DNA of 64,000 nt, taken from NCBI RefSeq assembly GCF_000165425.1, contig NW_001799344.1:67910-131909 (forward strand). Reading direction: 5' to 3'. The notes beneath the pieces were generated by a model that saw only the letters and a list, made by a program, of their open reading frames with translations, ran no database searches and was not told the origin of the DNA. The position numbers and the translations under genes are program-made. Source of the DNA: Paramecium tetraurelia (lineage: Eukaryota; Ciliophora; Oligohymenophorea; Peniculida; Parameciidae). Positions 23,754-35,909 of the stretch are shown here, piece by piece; within the stretch, counting starts at the first letter, position 1; every line of letters starts with the position of its first letter.

Positions 23754-25824
23754 TCATCGAAAGTCGTCTTCATCAGTTTCTTCTTCTATAGATATTAAGC
23801 TATCTTATTTTTTATCTAACTTCTTATTGGATTGTCTCAACTTTTTAATTTTTTATAGAATGAACTTAGAAATTTAGTCTAAATTCATTTCCACATCGGA
23901 ATGTACACTCTAATTAAGGATTAACTCCTTCATTTGTGTTTTCTCTACCTCACTGATGAGTTTGAGATCGTAAAAATTTTTGAGAGTTTAAAATGCCAAT
24001 TTGTAATAGGTTTGCATTTTTATAAAATGTATTTTATTTAATATTTCAAGTTCAATATAATATAAATTTAAATCATAACGCTTCAGATTATAAAATTACC
24101 TTAGCAGTAAATTAAAGATTTCCATATTCAATTTAAATTATAGTGTCCGGTTTAATCTTGGCACTCAATTGATCATGGTGACCAACGATGACAGTGGGTA
24201 TATTAAAGTGCACTTAAGTATGATGATACTATATATTACTTTAATTTTATTTACAATAATTCATCAATTCATCGATACCAACAAATTGAGAACATCTAAC
24301 ATAGTTTTATTCTTTTTCAATAGAATAATATTTGACCTCAACAAAATATTCGCAACTCAATGCAATTAAGGTATTTAATATGATAAAATTACTTAAAAAT
24401 ATGTAAATAGGTATAATGATATATGGTAGTATATATCCATGTTTTGAATACATTGGTTCAACTATATTTCCCCAATCTATTACTATAATATTAAGCAATA
24501 CCATCCAAAGTCATGATTTAAACAAGAGTGTAGAAGGAACCCCAAAAAGATGAGAAATACTTTTATTATTTTAATCCTGTGTATGCAGAATAATTAGAAG
24601 TCAAAATGCTAGCAATGAACATTATAATTCCAAAGAGTTGTGTGAATTAAGGCATCAGAAATGGTAACATGTCTATTGTGCCAACGAATATTCCTTTGAC
24701 TGATGGAGTAGTGGCAATTTTTAGTAAATTCAGTAGACAACCAATTTCAAGGAATATCAATGAGTAGATTAATGATAATGGTCTATCTATGAATACAAAT
24801 TGATTTACCCAGCTATGAAATGCAACAGCATCATAATTTTATTGTTTCTTTCTAAATCATAAATTGGTCCCTTCTTCAGAATTAATATAATAAAATGAAT
24901 TGTGTATAACCCATCATCTATCAATTCTATCACTAATTCACTTGTACTGTCTCCATGATCAAAATTCTCAAGTATTGATATAAATATCCCTCCAAAACTA
25001 ATAATGAATACGATATATTGATAATAGTTACCAATAATGCATTTATCAAATAAATTCTACTCCTTTACTAATTCCGATAATATTTATTGTTAATTTATTT
25101 CATAATTAAATGGGTCATCTAAGTGATTACCTTTTTTCTCAAATTACAGTGTCTCAATCAAAATACCCATCATTATGTTTAAATAGAAATATGTCATAAG
25201 TAGAATATAAATACACAATATAAAATATCCAACTAAATCATCTGACTCTCTTCCTATCTAAGCCCAATCATCCAAACTTAGAGTCTAAACAAATGTTAGC
25301 ACTGATCTACTGAATGTGCCATAAAATATTTCAACTTTTTTGTTATCATAATAATAGGCAGTTGTTGAATATGCACATATACATAAAATGAAAAACATAG
25401 TGATTGCCAAATTCATTATTTCAGACCACACTAATTTAATTTCTCTTATCATTCTCTACGAAAAAGGGAAAGTAAGTATATCTATACTCATGATAATTTA
25501 AGTCATTCCTAATAAATTGTAACCAAAAAATAGATGACCAAAACCTAAGATCAAAGCTACAACTGCAAAAACTAAATCAGATATGTTCTGTCGATTATTC
25601 AATAGCATTAGAAGATAAATCCCAATAAAAATTAGAGTTTCATCATTAAATTTGAAAAAGGACCCAATATAGAATATAAGCATTAGCAATGTTTTGTATT
25701 TATTTTCAGGCCTAACAGGTATCTAATTTGAATGTGCTTCATCATTATTTGTTGATGGAAGTCGTTGGACTTCGTGTTCGGTCAATTCTGTTTCTAATTA
25801 CTTATACTTTATTTATGAAAACAT
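23754..25824 (-). CDS. Two-repeat voltage-gated-type cation channel
   Basis: About 675 residues with many hydrophobic spans in two sets. Repeat 1 has a pore loop SVLTFVQTLSLDDWAQI followed by a membrane span; repeat 2 has FYTLVQIMTLDDWGNIVEPM, assembled across a 25-nt intron, and then a final span (YIFLSNFIILNTLIALSCEY). T-x-x-D-D-W matches the selectivity-filter helix of voltage-gated Na/Ca channels (T-x-E-x-W). The S4 segments are weakly charged. The C-terminus is cytosolic coiled coil rich in Lys and Glu, reached through a 19-nt intron. Near 24,838 one extra base would be needed to keep frame between ERNNKI and DAVAFHSW, an error or unseen intron. Confidence 0.75.
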
Positions 25825-26354
25825 TAATGTAAATTATAATACCTATCGATTTAATTTTGAGTAACAATAATATTATTAATCATACAGGGTATAGCCTGTT
25901 AGGTATTCTAATGATTGTTAATCATAAAATTGTTGATTATTCTATTTTCCCTATAGAGTTTGCAAGATATTTGACTTTAAATTATGATATTAGTTTATGT
26001 AACTTAAAATATTTATTATCAATATCAACATAGACTTTCATTAATAATTTTAAGAAATTATAATATTGATTTAAAAAGGTTTGACTTTATCAGACAGAAA
26101 TAGAAAGATAATTTTACTGCTGATTTAAATTTTATGATTAAAATTCTAATTAGGTTATTATTCCAATAAAATAATTAATTTCAATTTAATAAATTTTTGT
26201 AGTAAGGAAAAAGCTAAGATTAATCTAATAATAATGAAGTAGTAATTGAAAATAAATTAATATTTAATCATTTTTTTGATTAATCCTCAGTCTGACTTAA
26301 TTAAAAATGAACTCATTTGATTAATTTCATTCATATTTTTGTACAATCTCACTA
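25825..26354. other. Intergenic, AT-rich
   Basis: 530 bp between two minus-strand membrane-protein genes. No gene or RNA seen. Confidence 0.5.
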
Positions 26355-27734
26355 TCAAACCTAAAGATATTAAATAAATATACAGTCATCACTCATTATG
26401 ACGTAATCGTGAGGACTTATCAATTTTAGAATTTTTCTGAAATGTGTACTCTTTTACAATAACATGTATAATTCTGACATGACATCTACTTTAATAATGA
26501 TGTCAATGAATTCATTTTATTCGAAAAAAGAGTTGCAAAGATGTATTTAGATTATTTCAGCTTTGGTTTTAAAGAGATGGGTGAAAAAGTTGATCAAAAA
26601 TTCATCCAAAGAATTCTCAATTGTGGAGATTTCTTTAATTTCTGAACAGAATTCAATCCTCATTTGTTTTTATTCATATGCTTATTAATAGAGCTTTGCA
26701 TATTTTTTAAACATCAATAAAAATGATTAATTTGTTATTCTACTGGATTTTGTATATTTAAACTTTGAAAATATGTACATTAACTTAGTGATTGCTTAAT
26801 AAATAGAGTTTTAGTCATGATTTAATGACTTATCTAAGATTAGGATTTATTTTTTTAAGAAATTTCTAAAATTAATTTAAAATTTATTCAAACCTTATTT
26901 ATAATTAACTAGTTATTATTATAAATGTTAAATTTCTTGTCTTTTCTTATCTATTATCAATATATAAATAAGTTCTGTTACGAAGCATTCAGAATAGCGA
27001 ATAAATAATTTTTATATGTGATTATTATTGTTTGATTTTAGTTCTAAAATTTTATTAACTATTAAATCATCTTACTTCTTTTGTCTCGCCAACAAAAATG
27101 TCTCCAACGTTTGTCCATATATGGAGTAATTTCGAAGGATGAAATTAAGGGCATCATGATTATTTGAGAACTATTTAAATTCTTGATGATGTTGGAGGTT
27201 ACTGAATTTTTATTAAAACTGCACATTATCTTTGTCATATGTACAAAGCGCGAAAGGACTATCGGTTAATAATGGTATCAATTGCTCTAAAAAGTTATCA
27301 TACTCTAAAATACCTTACTAATTATCTTGAGTAGTAAATAGGAATGACAATCTATATTGTTGATTTATCTTAAAAATACAATAGAGAAACATCAATCCAA
27401 TTACGACCGAATAAAGTATGGTTTGATAAGATAATGATGGCTGATAATATTTTGATATCACTATCTTTATTATTATATTTCCCAATATATGTATTGAACT
27501 AAATTTAAAATCGGAAATAAGTATTATCATTATATTTAATAACAATTGATTCTATCCAAATACAAAGGATTCTTGCGGTTCAAATCCGTCTTCAACGTAT
27601 TGTTGCTGTAACATCAAAAAATGATTTATGATTAGCAAGTAATAATCTACCCCTCTTCTATTGTTATTAAAAATGAAAAATTAAGCTAACAAGGCGACAA
27701 TTGTTAAAGAGAGAAATACAAAAAACCCTACCAT
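26355..27734 (-). CDS. Multi-span membrane protein with cytosolic helical domain, unknown
   Basis: Intronless frame of 459 residues. It begins with a span MVGFFVFLSLTIVALLAQFF, has two or three further hydrophobic segments within the first 150 residues (for example LYSVVIGLMFLYCIF), then about 300 residues of soluble Gln-, Lys- and Phe-rich sequence containing coiled-coil stretches. The plus-strand ORFs here are shadows. I do not recognise a family. Confidence 0.65.
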
Positions 27735-28319
27735 TTAATCCTGAAAAATAAAAGTAATGCTTCGGAATAAGCACAACAAGAAACTGACTAGATTCAAAGA
27801 TTTGCAAATAGGAAGGGTATATCGATATCGAGAATCTTGATACTATTATTCCAGTTTTTCACTTCTAAATGTAAGAGTGTATTTATTCATTTATTCAATT
27901 ATTTTTATCAAATAATAAATATTATTAATATATCCTTAACTATAAATAGGTAAATATAATTAGAAAAAATCTTAATGATAAATAAAAACTTGTTTCTGAA
28001 TCATCATAAAGGTGTTCAAATGTTTTCATAACAAAAATAGTAATTTAAATATGTTTCTAAAATTACAGTTTCTATTATATTTATACTTATTTAATTTTTA
28101 AATATGTATAATAATAATTAGTTTTAATTGAGATTCTAATCGTGAGATGTGTAAATATTTTTGTGTATATACAAATTAATAAAGTTTAAGCTAAAATATA
28201 CTTTTTTAATCATCCTTGATATTTTGTTTATAGAGTCATGAAAAAAATCGATTTAAATAAATTAAAAATAACAGTTTATAAGTTTTAAATTAATTAATCA
28301 AACATGGAACAAACAGTTT
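27735..28319. other. Intergenic, AT-rich
   Basis: 585 bp without a supported gene, RNA or repeat. Confidence 0.5.
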
Positions 28320-28679
28320 TCATTATTGCTATTTAGTAATCATATACAACTCTTCAATTTTGTTAAGAAATCGATTATGTCTTTATTAAATATCTTTTAT
28401 TTATTTATTATATTTTTTTAAATTATCAAATGATTGATCGTGTTAAAGTCTCAAAAATAAGTAAAAAATTTACTTTTATGTTGATACTTGTGATTGCATA
28501 AATTTAGTATTGTTTTCAGGTTTTTCTGGACTCTTTTGGTTTATTTTAGGCAACTTGAGAAAATAGGCATCCTTTTCTAAGGATTGATTTGTTGTTTAAT
28601 TTTTATCTCTTTGAGAAAGAGAGACTTTATTCCTTAATTTCTTAAGTTTTAATTTATTTAATGATTACAATTGTTTCAT
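28320..28679 (-). CDS. Small basic protein, unknown
   Basis: Start MKQLQSLNKLKLKKLRNK, very basic, followed by SLEKDAYFLKLPKINQKSPE and a helical end NKQIKDIQQRHNRFLNKIEE. A 24-nt segment at about 28,467 can be read as intron or as in-frame codons, giving 111 or 119 residues. The frame is also open for about 25 codons upstream of the chosen ATG but lacks another ATG. Possibly a cytoskeletal or nucleic-acid-binding peptide; function unknown. Confidence 0.55.
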
Positions 28680-29018
28680 TTGATTTGGATATTAATGGAA
28701 GTTAAATGAAGGGCCTATGTTGATGAATTGTGATTTTCTATAATTATCTTTCAGAAAGACATATCATTTATTTAATTATATTTAATAATGTTGCATAGCA
28801 ATTTTATATAACATGATAATAAATTGGTTTTAATGATTATCTTAACATACGTTTAAACGAAATAGCAAATAAAATGTATTATTTAATGAATATATTTATT
28901 TTATCTTATCTATAAAAAAGAAGGGATAAATTTAAAGATGAAAAGGAAATCAACTCAATTTAATAACCTTCGACGTAAAAATAATAAATTTAATTATATC
29001 CAAATAATATGATATGCA
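28680..29018. other. Intergenic
   Basis: 339 bp, AT-rich, no feature recognised apart from the short open stretch upstream of the preceding gene. Confidence 0.5.
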
Positions 29019-30163
29019 TCAAATTCCTTTAATATAAAATATGTATTCGGATCCACCTGATAAAGCATAAGCTAATTTTTTTGAGCCAGTATCAGATTTG
29101 GTAGAATCATATGCTATCATTGTTGCATCTTCTACATATGTACCGGCAGCCTTATCTGTTATTTTGACTAATTTGTTGTTGGTGGTAATGCTGAATGTTG
29201 TGCCACTATAAATGTAAGTGACAGTCAAAGATAAACCAGTAAATGCTGCTGGTGTTGCTGCATCATCAATAATTTTGACATAATAAACATCACTGAACGC
29301 AGTAGCTGCTGCTATACCAAATTGAACAGCTGGGTACGAAATGACTTAGACATATCCATTTTTTGTGTATGACAACCATGACAAGGTGGTTGTGTGTTCT
29401 TAGCCATTAACAGTTAAGTACAATCTAGAAAAGGTAGTTTAAGCAAAATTTAAAATGTAATAATTGGTCTGATAGTGTTTGCTAAAGGTTCTGACTCTTT
29501 ACAAGAAGATGTCGGCTAATTACCAAAACTTAGTTAATGTTGCTCCTTTCAAGGCAGGGGTCATTGTTGTGTCATCCTATTATAGAAATATTGCTATACT
29601 CTAATATTTTGGATAGTTTAGAACAATGCTTTTTCAATGTAATATGGGTGAGTGGTTGTTTTGATAAGTTCAGGTTGATATGCAACATATAAATCTAAGA
29701 TGGAATTTAATTAAGAGTTTGTGGCCAATTGTAAGTTGACAGTGAATACTTAATATAAATAGTCTGATTTAGGGGTTTTGGTTTATAAATCTGCCACTGT
29801 TATTCCTGTAAGTGAATGAGTAGCTAATCCAGTAGTGGAAATGGGGAACCTTACATAATTATAATCAACTTTATTATTGCTAGTAGGAGTTGTGCACACA
29901 TTTTCATATTGTACATTCAAAGAGGCGATTGGTGCGCAAGTTCCTGAGTAAACACCGCTTGGACGACAAGCTCCAATTTCATTTATTCTATAACAGTCAG
30001 CTGCCACAGTGTAAGGATCGCATTAGGTAGTCCACTTACAATAACCTGCGGCTTTACATAGTGCTTCAGTTGGGAAATTAGCAGCAGAGCAAGCAGTTTA
30101 CCCTGGTGGTGCAGTAGAGCCTAGCCAGAATAATAGAAATGTAAGAAAATAATATTTGTACAT
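29019..30163 (-). CDS. Secreted protein, paralogue of the neighbouring 30,350-31,522 gene
   Basis: 373 residues. A signal peptide (MYKYYFLTFLLFWLGSTA) leads into a Cys-rich start with spaced cysteines (TACSAANFPTEALCKAAGYC and WTTQC, ADC, GAC), then a Thr/Ser-rich beta-type body with Y-V-x-F-P and LYLTVNG. A 23-nt intron near 29,588 makes the length divisible by three. The neighbour at 30,350 shares the same order: signal peptide, C-x-A-A-G-Y-C, R-x-C-R, YVKFP, YLEKAIY. The two are tandem duplicates of a ciliate secreted or surface family that I cannot name. Confidence 0.75.
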
Positions 30164-30349
30164 TAATTTAATTACATCATCAAATGAATATTTTATAGAC
30201 TCTTAAATGCATAGACCAGATAGAACATAATTTATTTTAATAGATATAAATCATAGAACAAGGTATAAGCTGTTGGGAATAAAAAGAAATGATATTGTAT
30301 AAATATAAGAATAAGCAAAATTAATTTAATGATGATTGATATTTAATAT

Positions 30350-31522
30350 TCAAGCACATGATGTTCCACTCCATGTAAAACGTCCTAATCTACATCTTGT
30401 GTAATATCTCCCTGTTGCTACTTAAGAAGTAATTGCAGTTTCAGCAATCAGATAAGATTTTGTAGTAGATTGACTTGAAATATTGATGGTGCAGGTTTTT
30501 GTAGATGTATTACAACCTGCTGAACCTTGAGAAGTAAATCCATTCATCTCAATCTTATCAAAAGTATATAAATTAGCACTACTTGTGGGTTAAGTACCTG
30601 TGTATGACCATGTCCATTATAGAGAATAAGTTAGAGTTGCATCACTACCATCTATATTTGATGGTCTAATTATGAATATATCTGATAAGGAGGAAAGGAT
30701 ACCAAATTATTCAGCAGGAATCACTAGCAATTCCAAATATCCGTTATCATTATAAGAAGTCCAAGAAATTTGAGTAGTTTGATATTGAGATCCTAATGTC
30801 AGGGAAAAGCGATTGAAATGAGAAAACCCAGAATTGATCAAATATTTATTCGAAATATAGAAGGGCTGATATGCTCTTAATTTTAGAAAGTAGGCATCTG
30901 TCATCCTCCATAAGAGAGTGTAATAATCCTATCTTTTATTTGTTGTACCAGTAAGAGTCAAGGCGACATCGTCTCGAATAGCTTACATAGATTCATAGAT
31001 CGCCTTCTCTAGATACATGGGGTGTATCTGAGTATCAGCTAAATCATATTGCATCTAAATATAGGCATTCATAATATTCATCAATTCTGATGTGGAGGCT
31101 GTCAAAATGTTCACTGTTACTATCTCATACTTGTATTTTGAAGTGTACCTGGCAGTCATTATAGTAGTAACAAGATAACCACCTGTTGTTTGACTTGAAG
31201 ATAATTATGTAATGTCTGAAGGAAACTTTACATAAGAATACATCATAGTAGTCTGATCAAATTCCATACATTAATTCAGAAAGTTAGAATTAATCGAAGG
31301 GATCTCTGCACATTTATTATTCAGGACCAGAAACCCATTTAAACTAGATCTACAAGCCCTGATGTCACTAACTTTGTGACACTCAGCCAGTCGGCAAGCT
31401 GTCCCTGTCCAAAAGCAATACCCAGCAGCAGTACATGTAGTCTGAATCATCCCTGCGCAATCTATAGTTTAACTGAAAACGCTATTGAGTGATGCAATCA
31501 ATATAAGTAATTTTTTCAACAT
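30350..31522 (-). CDS. Secreted protein, paralogue of 29,019-30,163
   Basis: Intronless, 390 residues. Signal peptide MLKKLLILIASLNSVFSQ, then Cys-rich segment (DCAGMIQTTC, TAAGYCFWTGTAC, LAEC), YVKFPSDITQL, YLEKAIYESMQAIRDD, and a beta-rich C-terminal half ending in cysteines (CNTSTKTC and GTSCA). It has an extra C-terminal Cys cluster that the neighbour lacks. Likely granule or cell-surface protein, by signal peptide and disulfide-type cysteines. Confidence 0.8.
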
Positions 31523-31650
31523 ACGTATATAATTTTATATTAATGATAATGCCAATTAAAATCGACTATTTATATATTCAAAAAGAATAGATACAATCTC
31601 CATACTTTATAAAATTTACTAATTTATTTCACAGCTTTACTTTAATAATA

Positions 31651-31977
31651 TCATTACTTCATTTACAAGAAACTCACTTGAACAATTTTAATAAAATTAT
31701 TATGCTTCTCTACTTCAATTTCTGAAAGGTGCAATTACTTCTTATCCCATATCTATTTAGTAAATAGATAATAAGGATTACAGGATATGAAATTTTTGAT
31801 TTTTGAGTTTCGACTGAAGTTCCTCTTCGTAAAGTTATTTTTTTAGTTCTTCCTAGCTGCTATATCAAGTAAATCTAAATTTATCTTTCCTACTTTAGTT
31901 AGACAGTACAATAATTCAAAGAGAAACCTTGAATAAAATATTTGAATCAGATATTACTAAATAACTTTGAAATGCAT
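31651..31977 (-). CDS. Small basic protein, unknown; frame extends upstream past a TGA
   Basis: 108 residues from MHFKVIQQYLIQIFYSRFLF with LTKVGKINLDLLDIAARKNQ and a basic, helical end. Without introns the frame is divisible by three. Upstream, the same frame is open for another 66 codons to an ATG at 32,178 (MNAFLRRWFESFLKC) and contains just one TGA at 32,014-32,016. So this may be one longer gene with an in-frame TGA, or two small ones. Confidence 0.5.
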
Positions 31978-32325
31978 GACAAATTTTATCTCTACTCCTT
32001 AACTCTTATTTGATCATTAATAGGATTGTTAAAATAAAATTATCATTTCTGAATCATTTATTTAATATTTATTGTAAAAATGCTTATTTCTGTGAATCAA
32101 TAGTGCATTTAGGTGTTTCTTAGGACTGAAAGAACATTTGAGGAATGACTCAAACCATCTTCTTAGAAACGCATTCATAATTAATAAATCATAGATGAAG
32201 AAATATCTTAACTTAATTATTGAAAGTGTATATTTGTAAGACTAAATTATAATATCAAATTAGATAATAAATGAATTATATATTTATAATAATGAACTAA
32301 ATTTTTGCTAATAAAAATCAGAACT

Positions 32326-32583
32326 TCACAGTGTTTTGTAAACTAGATATATTCTTAACAATTACTATTATAGTTTAGCAATTTGTCTATCAAATCTACA
32401 TGTGTTAATATCATTCTTCTGCAACAATATCTCTCCAAACCCAATCTATCTAAGGATTCTCCAGTTGTCACACCATCTTAGAGTAATTGCACATAATCAC
32501 TCCATAAATGACCCACTACCTAAATGATTCAATTAACATCCAATTACCTTCCCACAAGTAAAGCATCTGATAGGAATAATCAT
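32326..32583 (-). CDS. RPB10: RNA polymerase subunit RPB10 (ABC10-beta)
   Basis: 68 residues after removal of introns of 28 and 23 nt. It begins with [12 protein letters not shown], the diagnostic start of this zinc-binding subunit, and contains [10 protein letters not shown] (the second zinc pair) and [15 protein letters not shown]10 is shared by RNA polymerases I, II and III. The last three codons lie beyond the second intron. It is one of the most certain genes in the window. Confidence 0.96.
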
Positions 32584-32641
32584 GAATTAATTTTAATTAT
32601 TAAATAAAATATTGTTTTCAGTCCATCTTATAACACTCTCT

Positions 32642-33820
32642 TCACTCTTCCAAATATAATTGAATATCTTATATGCAATTTGCATCTTGAGTCTTTAAAG
32701 TCTTTCCATCAATTTTGAATTTCCCATTCCATCCTTTTCTACTCTTTATGGATTTAATTCTCTTCCAAGACTGAGAACCACTCGTACTCTCACACAAATC
32801 AATTGATACTCCATTGAAATTACACTCATAATACCCCAATGGACACAACATTCCATCATTTTATATCAATCCCAAAGTCATATCAATCTGACCTAACAAA
32901 TACTAAGACGCATCTCTTACTTATCCCTACTCCTGGTTTTTCTTACTCGTATTCAAACTTTCCCAATTGAATCATCAAAGCTCCATAAAAGTTAGAGATC
33001 TTGCTTACTCCATAAATCAAGTTTTCAGGAGTCCCTTCCAGATCTACAAACTCATCGGTCTTTTAGTTGATATTGATTAACGATTTTGACTTGACAACAT
33101 TTTATGGTCCTGCTATATAACTATCATGTGTGAAACTAATTGTAATACCAAATAAGTAAGTCCTTTAAAAAATGTTCAGATTAATTATTCAATGTAACAT
33201 CAAAACTACTAGCTTATTATCTGGTTATTGATAATTAAAACTTCAAATCTCCTTTTTATGATTCTTTTTGAAATCCAGCCAAAAATATTTACACAGTTGG
33301 AGTCACCCAAAATTCTCTTACAAATTAATATTTATATCCTACCTTCCAAAATTGATTGTTGTGCTTTTTTGGATGGTCTCACAATTTACTTTAAATCTAT
33401 CGTCAATCACTGCAAACCACTAATATTCGAGATGATCAATTTTTGATTTATGATTCGTTATCTAGAATTAAAATCCTTCATAAAAATACGTCTCGTACCT
33501 TATTGAGTGATTTATAGTAGTTTAGGTTCAATCCCTATAGTTCTTGGGACCTCGTTGTTAACATGTAATGCTATCAAGGATATGCCGACTTATGGAATTG
33601 ATTCGAATTTTTAGTCAAACTAAACAAAAGCCAATCTCTTGTCATGAGGAAACAGAACATCGAAAGTTACTTTTCCTATTTACAAATTGAGAACTTAATT
33701 CACAAAAAGTATTATAAATAACATTTTATTAATGAATTGTATAATTAATTAAACAAGCTATGCTTTGCTATCTCCTACAAATATTAAGATTTGAGAGAGA
33801 AGAAATTCCATTATGATCAT
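32642..33820 (-). CDS. Putative secreted protein, unknown family
   Basis: 357 residues with introns of 23, 26, 28 and 28 nt. Length is divisible by three. N-terminus MIIMEFLLSQILIFVGDSKA looks like a signal peptide. The body has short beta-type blocks (KVTFDVLFPHDKRLAFV, VNCETIQKSTTINFG, YIAGPQNVVKSKSLINI) and a C-terminal Cys group (MLCPLGYYECNF, DLCEST, ANC). No named domain. It is followed at only 58 bp by RPB10 on the same strand. Confidence 0.65.
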
Positions 33821-33979
33821 ATCAATGAAACGATTCAGTTACTTATGCATATGGGTAATAAGATAGTATCGGGTTTTGTGTAAAATTTGATTCTCAGATA
33901 GTAAACAGGAAACCCAAATATATTATTTTGCTATTGTTGAATATTTCCAATTTTCCAATTATAATATAATATCTCAAAA

Positions 33980-35545
33980 TCATATTAGATTATATCTTTG
34001 GAATTTTTTGGTCTGAAAACTCCAAATGACCAAGCAATTTCCATCGTTTGTAAGACTTCCATAATTATATTAATCCTAACAATCAACTGGCTAGCAGATC
34101 TAAACGAATTAAGTATCCATTTACTTTTTTAAAATATACACGTATTAACCATGTTTCTAAATTAGAATACCTTACTTCTAATTATAAACTGTTGGAAATA
34201 AGTCTTCATCCTCAGATGAATTCTCACTTAATTTAATTTGAAGTTTAGGCTGTTGAATGAATTATTCATTTTCTTCATAAAACACTTATGATATCGGTTT
34301 GCTCCATTATTAACAGATAATTGTTTATTTATTTATAAATGCCATACGACCAAAGTAATCATTCATAAATTAATTTACTGTTTATTTATATTGCCAACCT
34401 CCATTTTTGTCCTTAATCCAAATCAATAGGAATTTATCAGCATCCGAAGAAGCCATAATAGATTCTGATTCATCCATACAAATACAAAAAAGAGAAGACT
34501 TGTGTTAGTCCAATGTTTAAGAAATCTTCATCATCTTTTGTTAATTAAGCTCAATAATTTTTATTAGAGGATCCTTCCCAATACTAATGATTTATTGATT
34601 AGAATGATTAAACAAGAGTCCTGTGACTCCTCTACTAAAGACAGCTAGCTTGGTTGATTACCAAACATTAGGCTATATCTTTTTCCAAAATCGAATTTCT
34701 CCGTCTTCTCCTCCAGATATAAAATATCTATCTTCATTAGTAAAAACTAGACTAGTAACCAATTTTGTATGTCCATATAATAATAATGAATTGTCTTGAA
34801 TTGTTCCATCAATTAGTTTCCATAATTTAATAATTTCTCCACTTCCTGATATCATAAGAGTATTGTTTTTATTAAATGCTATAGCTAAACATGTCTCATT
34901 CTATTCGATAGACTATTTTATTTCCAATTTCCCCTGGTCATTTGTCGAAGTTGATGTGCTCAGATCGCAAATAAACTAAGATCCATTTTAATTATAGCTT
35001 AGAGAAATTTCATTCTCATTTATATTCTGTTTCTCAGTTCCATACTCATTCTCATTATATTTCTCAATTTAAATCGTTTTCTAATTCTCAGGTACAATTG
35101 TTTTATTCTCATTCTATTTCTTATTTTCAGCATTAATATTCTCGTTCATATTTATCAAGTCTTGCCTCTTAATTTGATTGCTATTTTGTTAATAAGTTGT
35201 CTTCGCTTAGTTTTTCTCATTCTCAACCTATTATTGTTCTGATGTCCAAAACTCAATTACATTAATATACATATTTAATCGATTCACACAATCTAACAAT
35301 TTCATTTCAATGTAAGGTTGGCAATCTTTAAAAATCTTTGATAACGAATTAATCTCTATTGATCTATTTTAATTAATTATGCTTTCTTCTAATTCTATTA
35401 GTTTGCTTAAACAATTTTCCATAATTTTAAACAAATCGAGTATTTTGAGTTTAAAATTTTAAAATAGTTCTTAGTATTCAGTAGATATATCAAAAACCTT
35501 CTAATTAGTGCCTGCTTAATTTTTCTCGATGAACTAATCTTTCAT
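33980..35545 (-). CDS. WD40-repeat protein with N-terminal coiled coil
   Basis: 521 residues without introns. The N-terminal 230 residues are Asn-, Glu-, Lys- and Gln-rich with EN repeats and coiled-coil character. After that come WD40 repeats with typical endings: GSGEIIKLWKL, YGHTKLVTSLVF, SGGEDGEIRFWKK, FCICMDESESIMASSDADKF with LLIW, and the last repeat GSLTNDGNCLVIWSFQTKK. At least five blades are visible; the remainder may be degenerate. A scaffold role is likely. The chosen start overlaps the stop of the small upstream gene by four bases (ATGA); a later ATG at 35,422 is also possible. Confidence 0.8.
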
Positions 35546-35823
35546 TAAAATTGATTTTAATTTTTTAAATAAATTAATTCATTTTTCTATCCTAAAAATA
35601 TTTAATAATTTATATTAAATTATATCCTCTTTTTATAATTATTATACTCCTATAATTCTTCGATCTTTCTCTCCATGCGCATCCTCCTAATCTTGTCAAA
35701 AAACTATTATTTTGAAATTAAAAAATTTAAGTGATTTTTTATCAAACCTTATATTTGGTTCTTTTGTATTTATTTTAATCGAACTCCTACCTTATTATTT
35801 AACCATTCATAACTAATTGCCAT
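35542..35823 (-). CDS. Small basic coiled protein, unknown
   Basis: Frame of 93 residues from MAISYEWLNNKVGV to its TGA. Middle and end are basic and helical (KIRRMRMERKIEELQEYNNY). No introns are required; one GT-AG stretch of 44 nt would be long. The stop shares the sequence ATGA with the start of the WD40 gene. It might be the first exon of that gene, though I see no suitable intron. Confidence 0.45.
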
Positions 35824-35909
35824 ATTAACATATATTCCTCTTAATCTATAATTTATATTTAATAATAAAATATTAAATATTTATTAATATATTATTTATA
35901 TTTTATACA

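Noticed and set aside
26511-26820. Plus-strand frames of about 100 codons
   Set aside because: Antisense to the intronless minus-strand membrane-protein frame 26,355-27,734, which is longer and better in composition.
27575-27605. tRNA-like T-loop word (GGTTCAAATC)
   Set aside because: No acceptor stem, anticodon arm or D-loop around it, and it lies in coding sequence.
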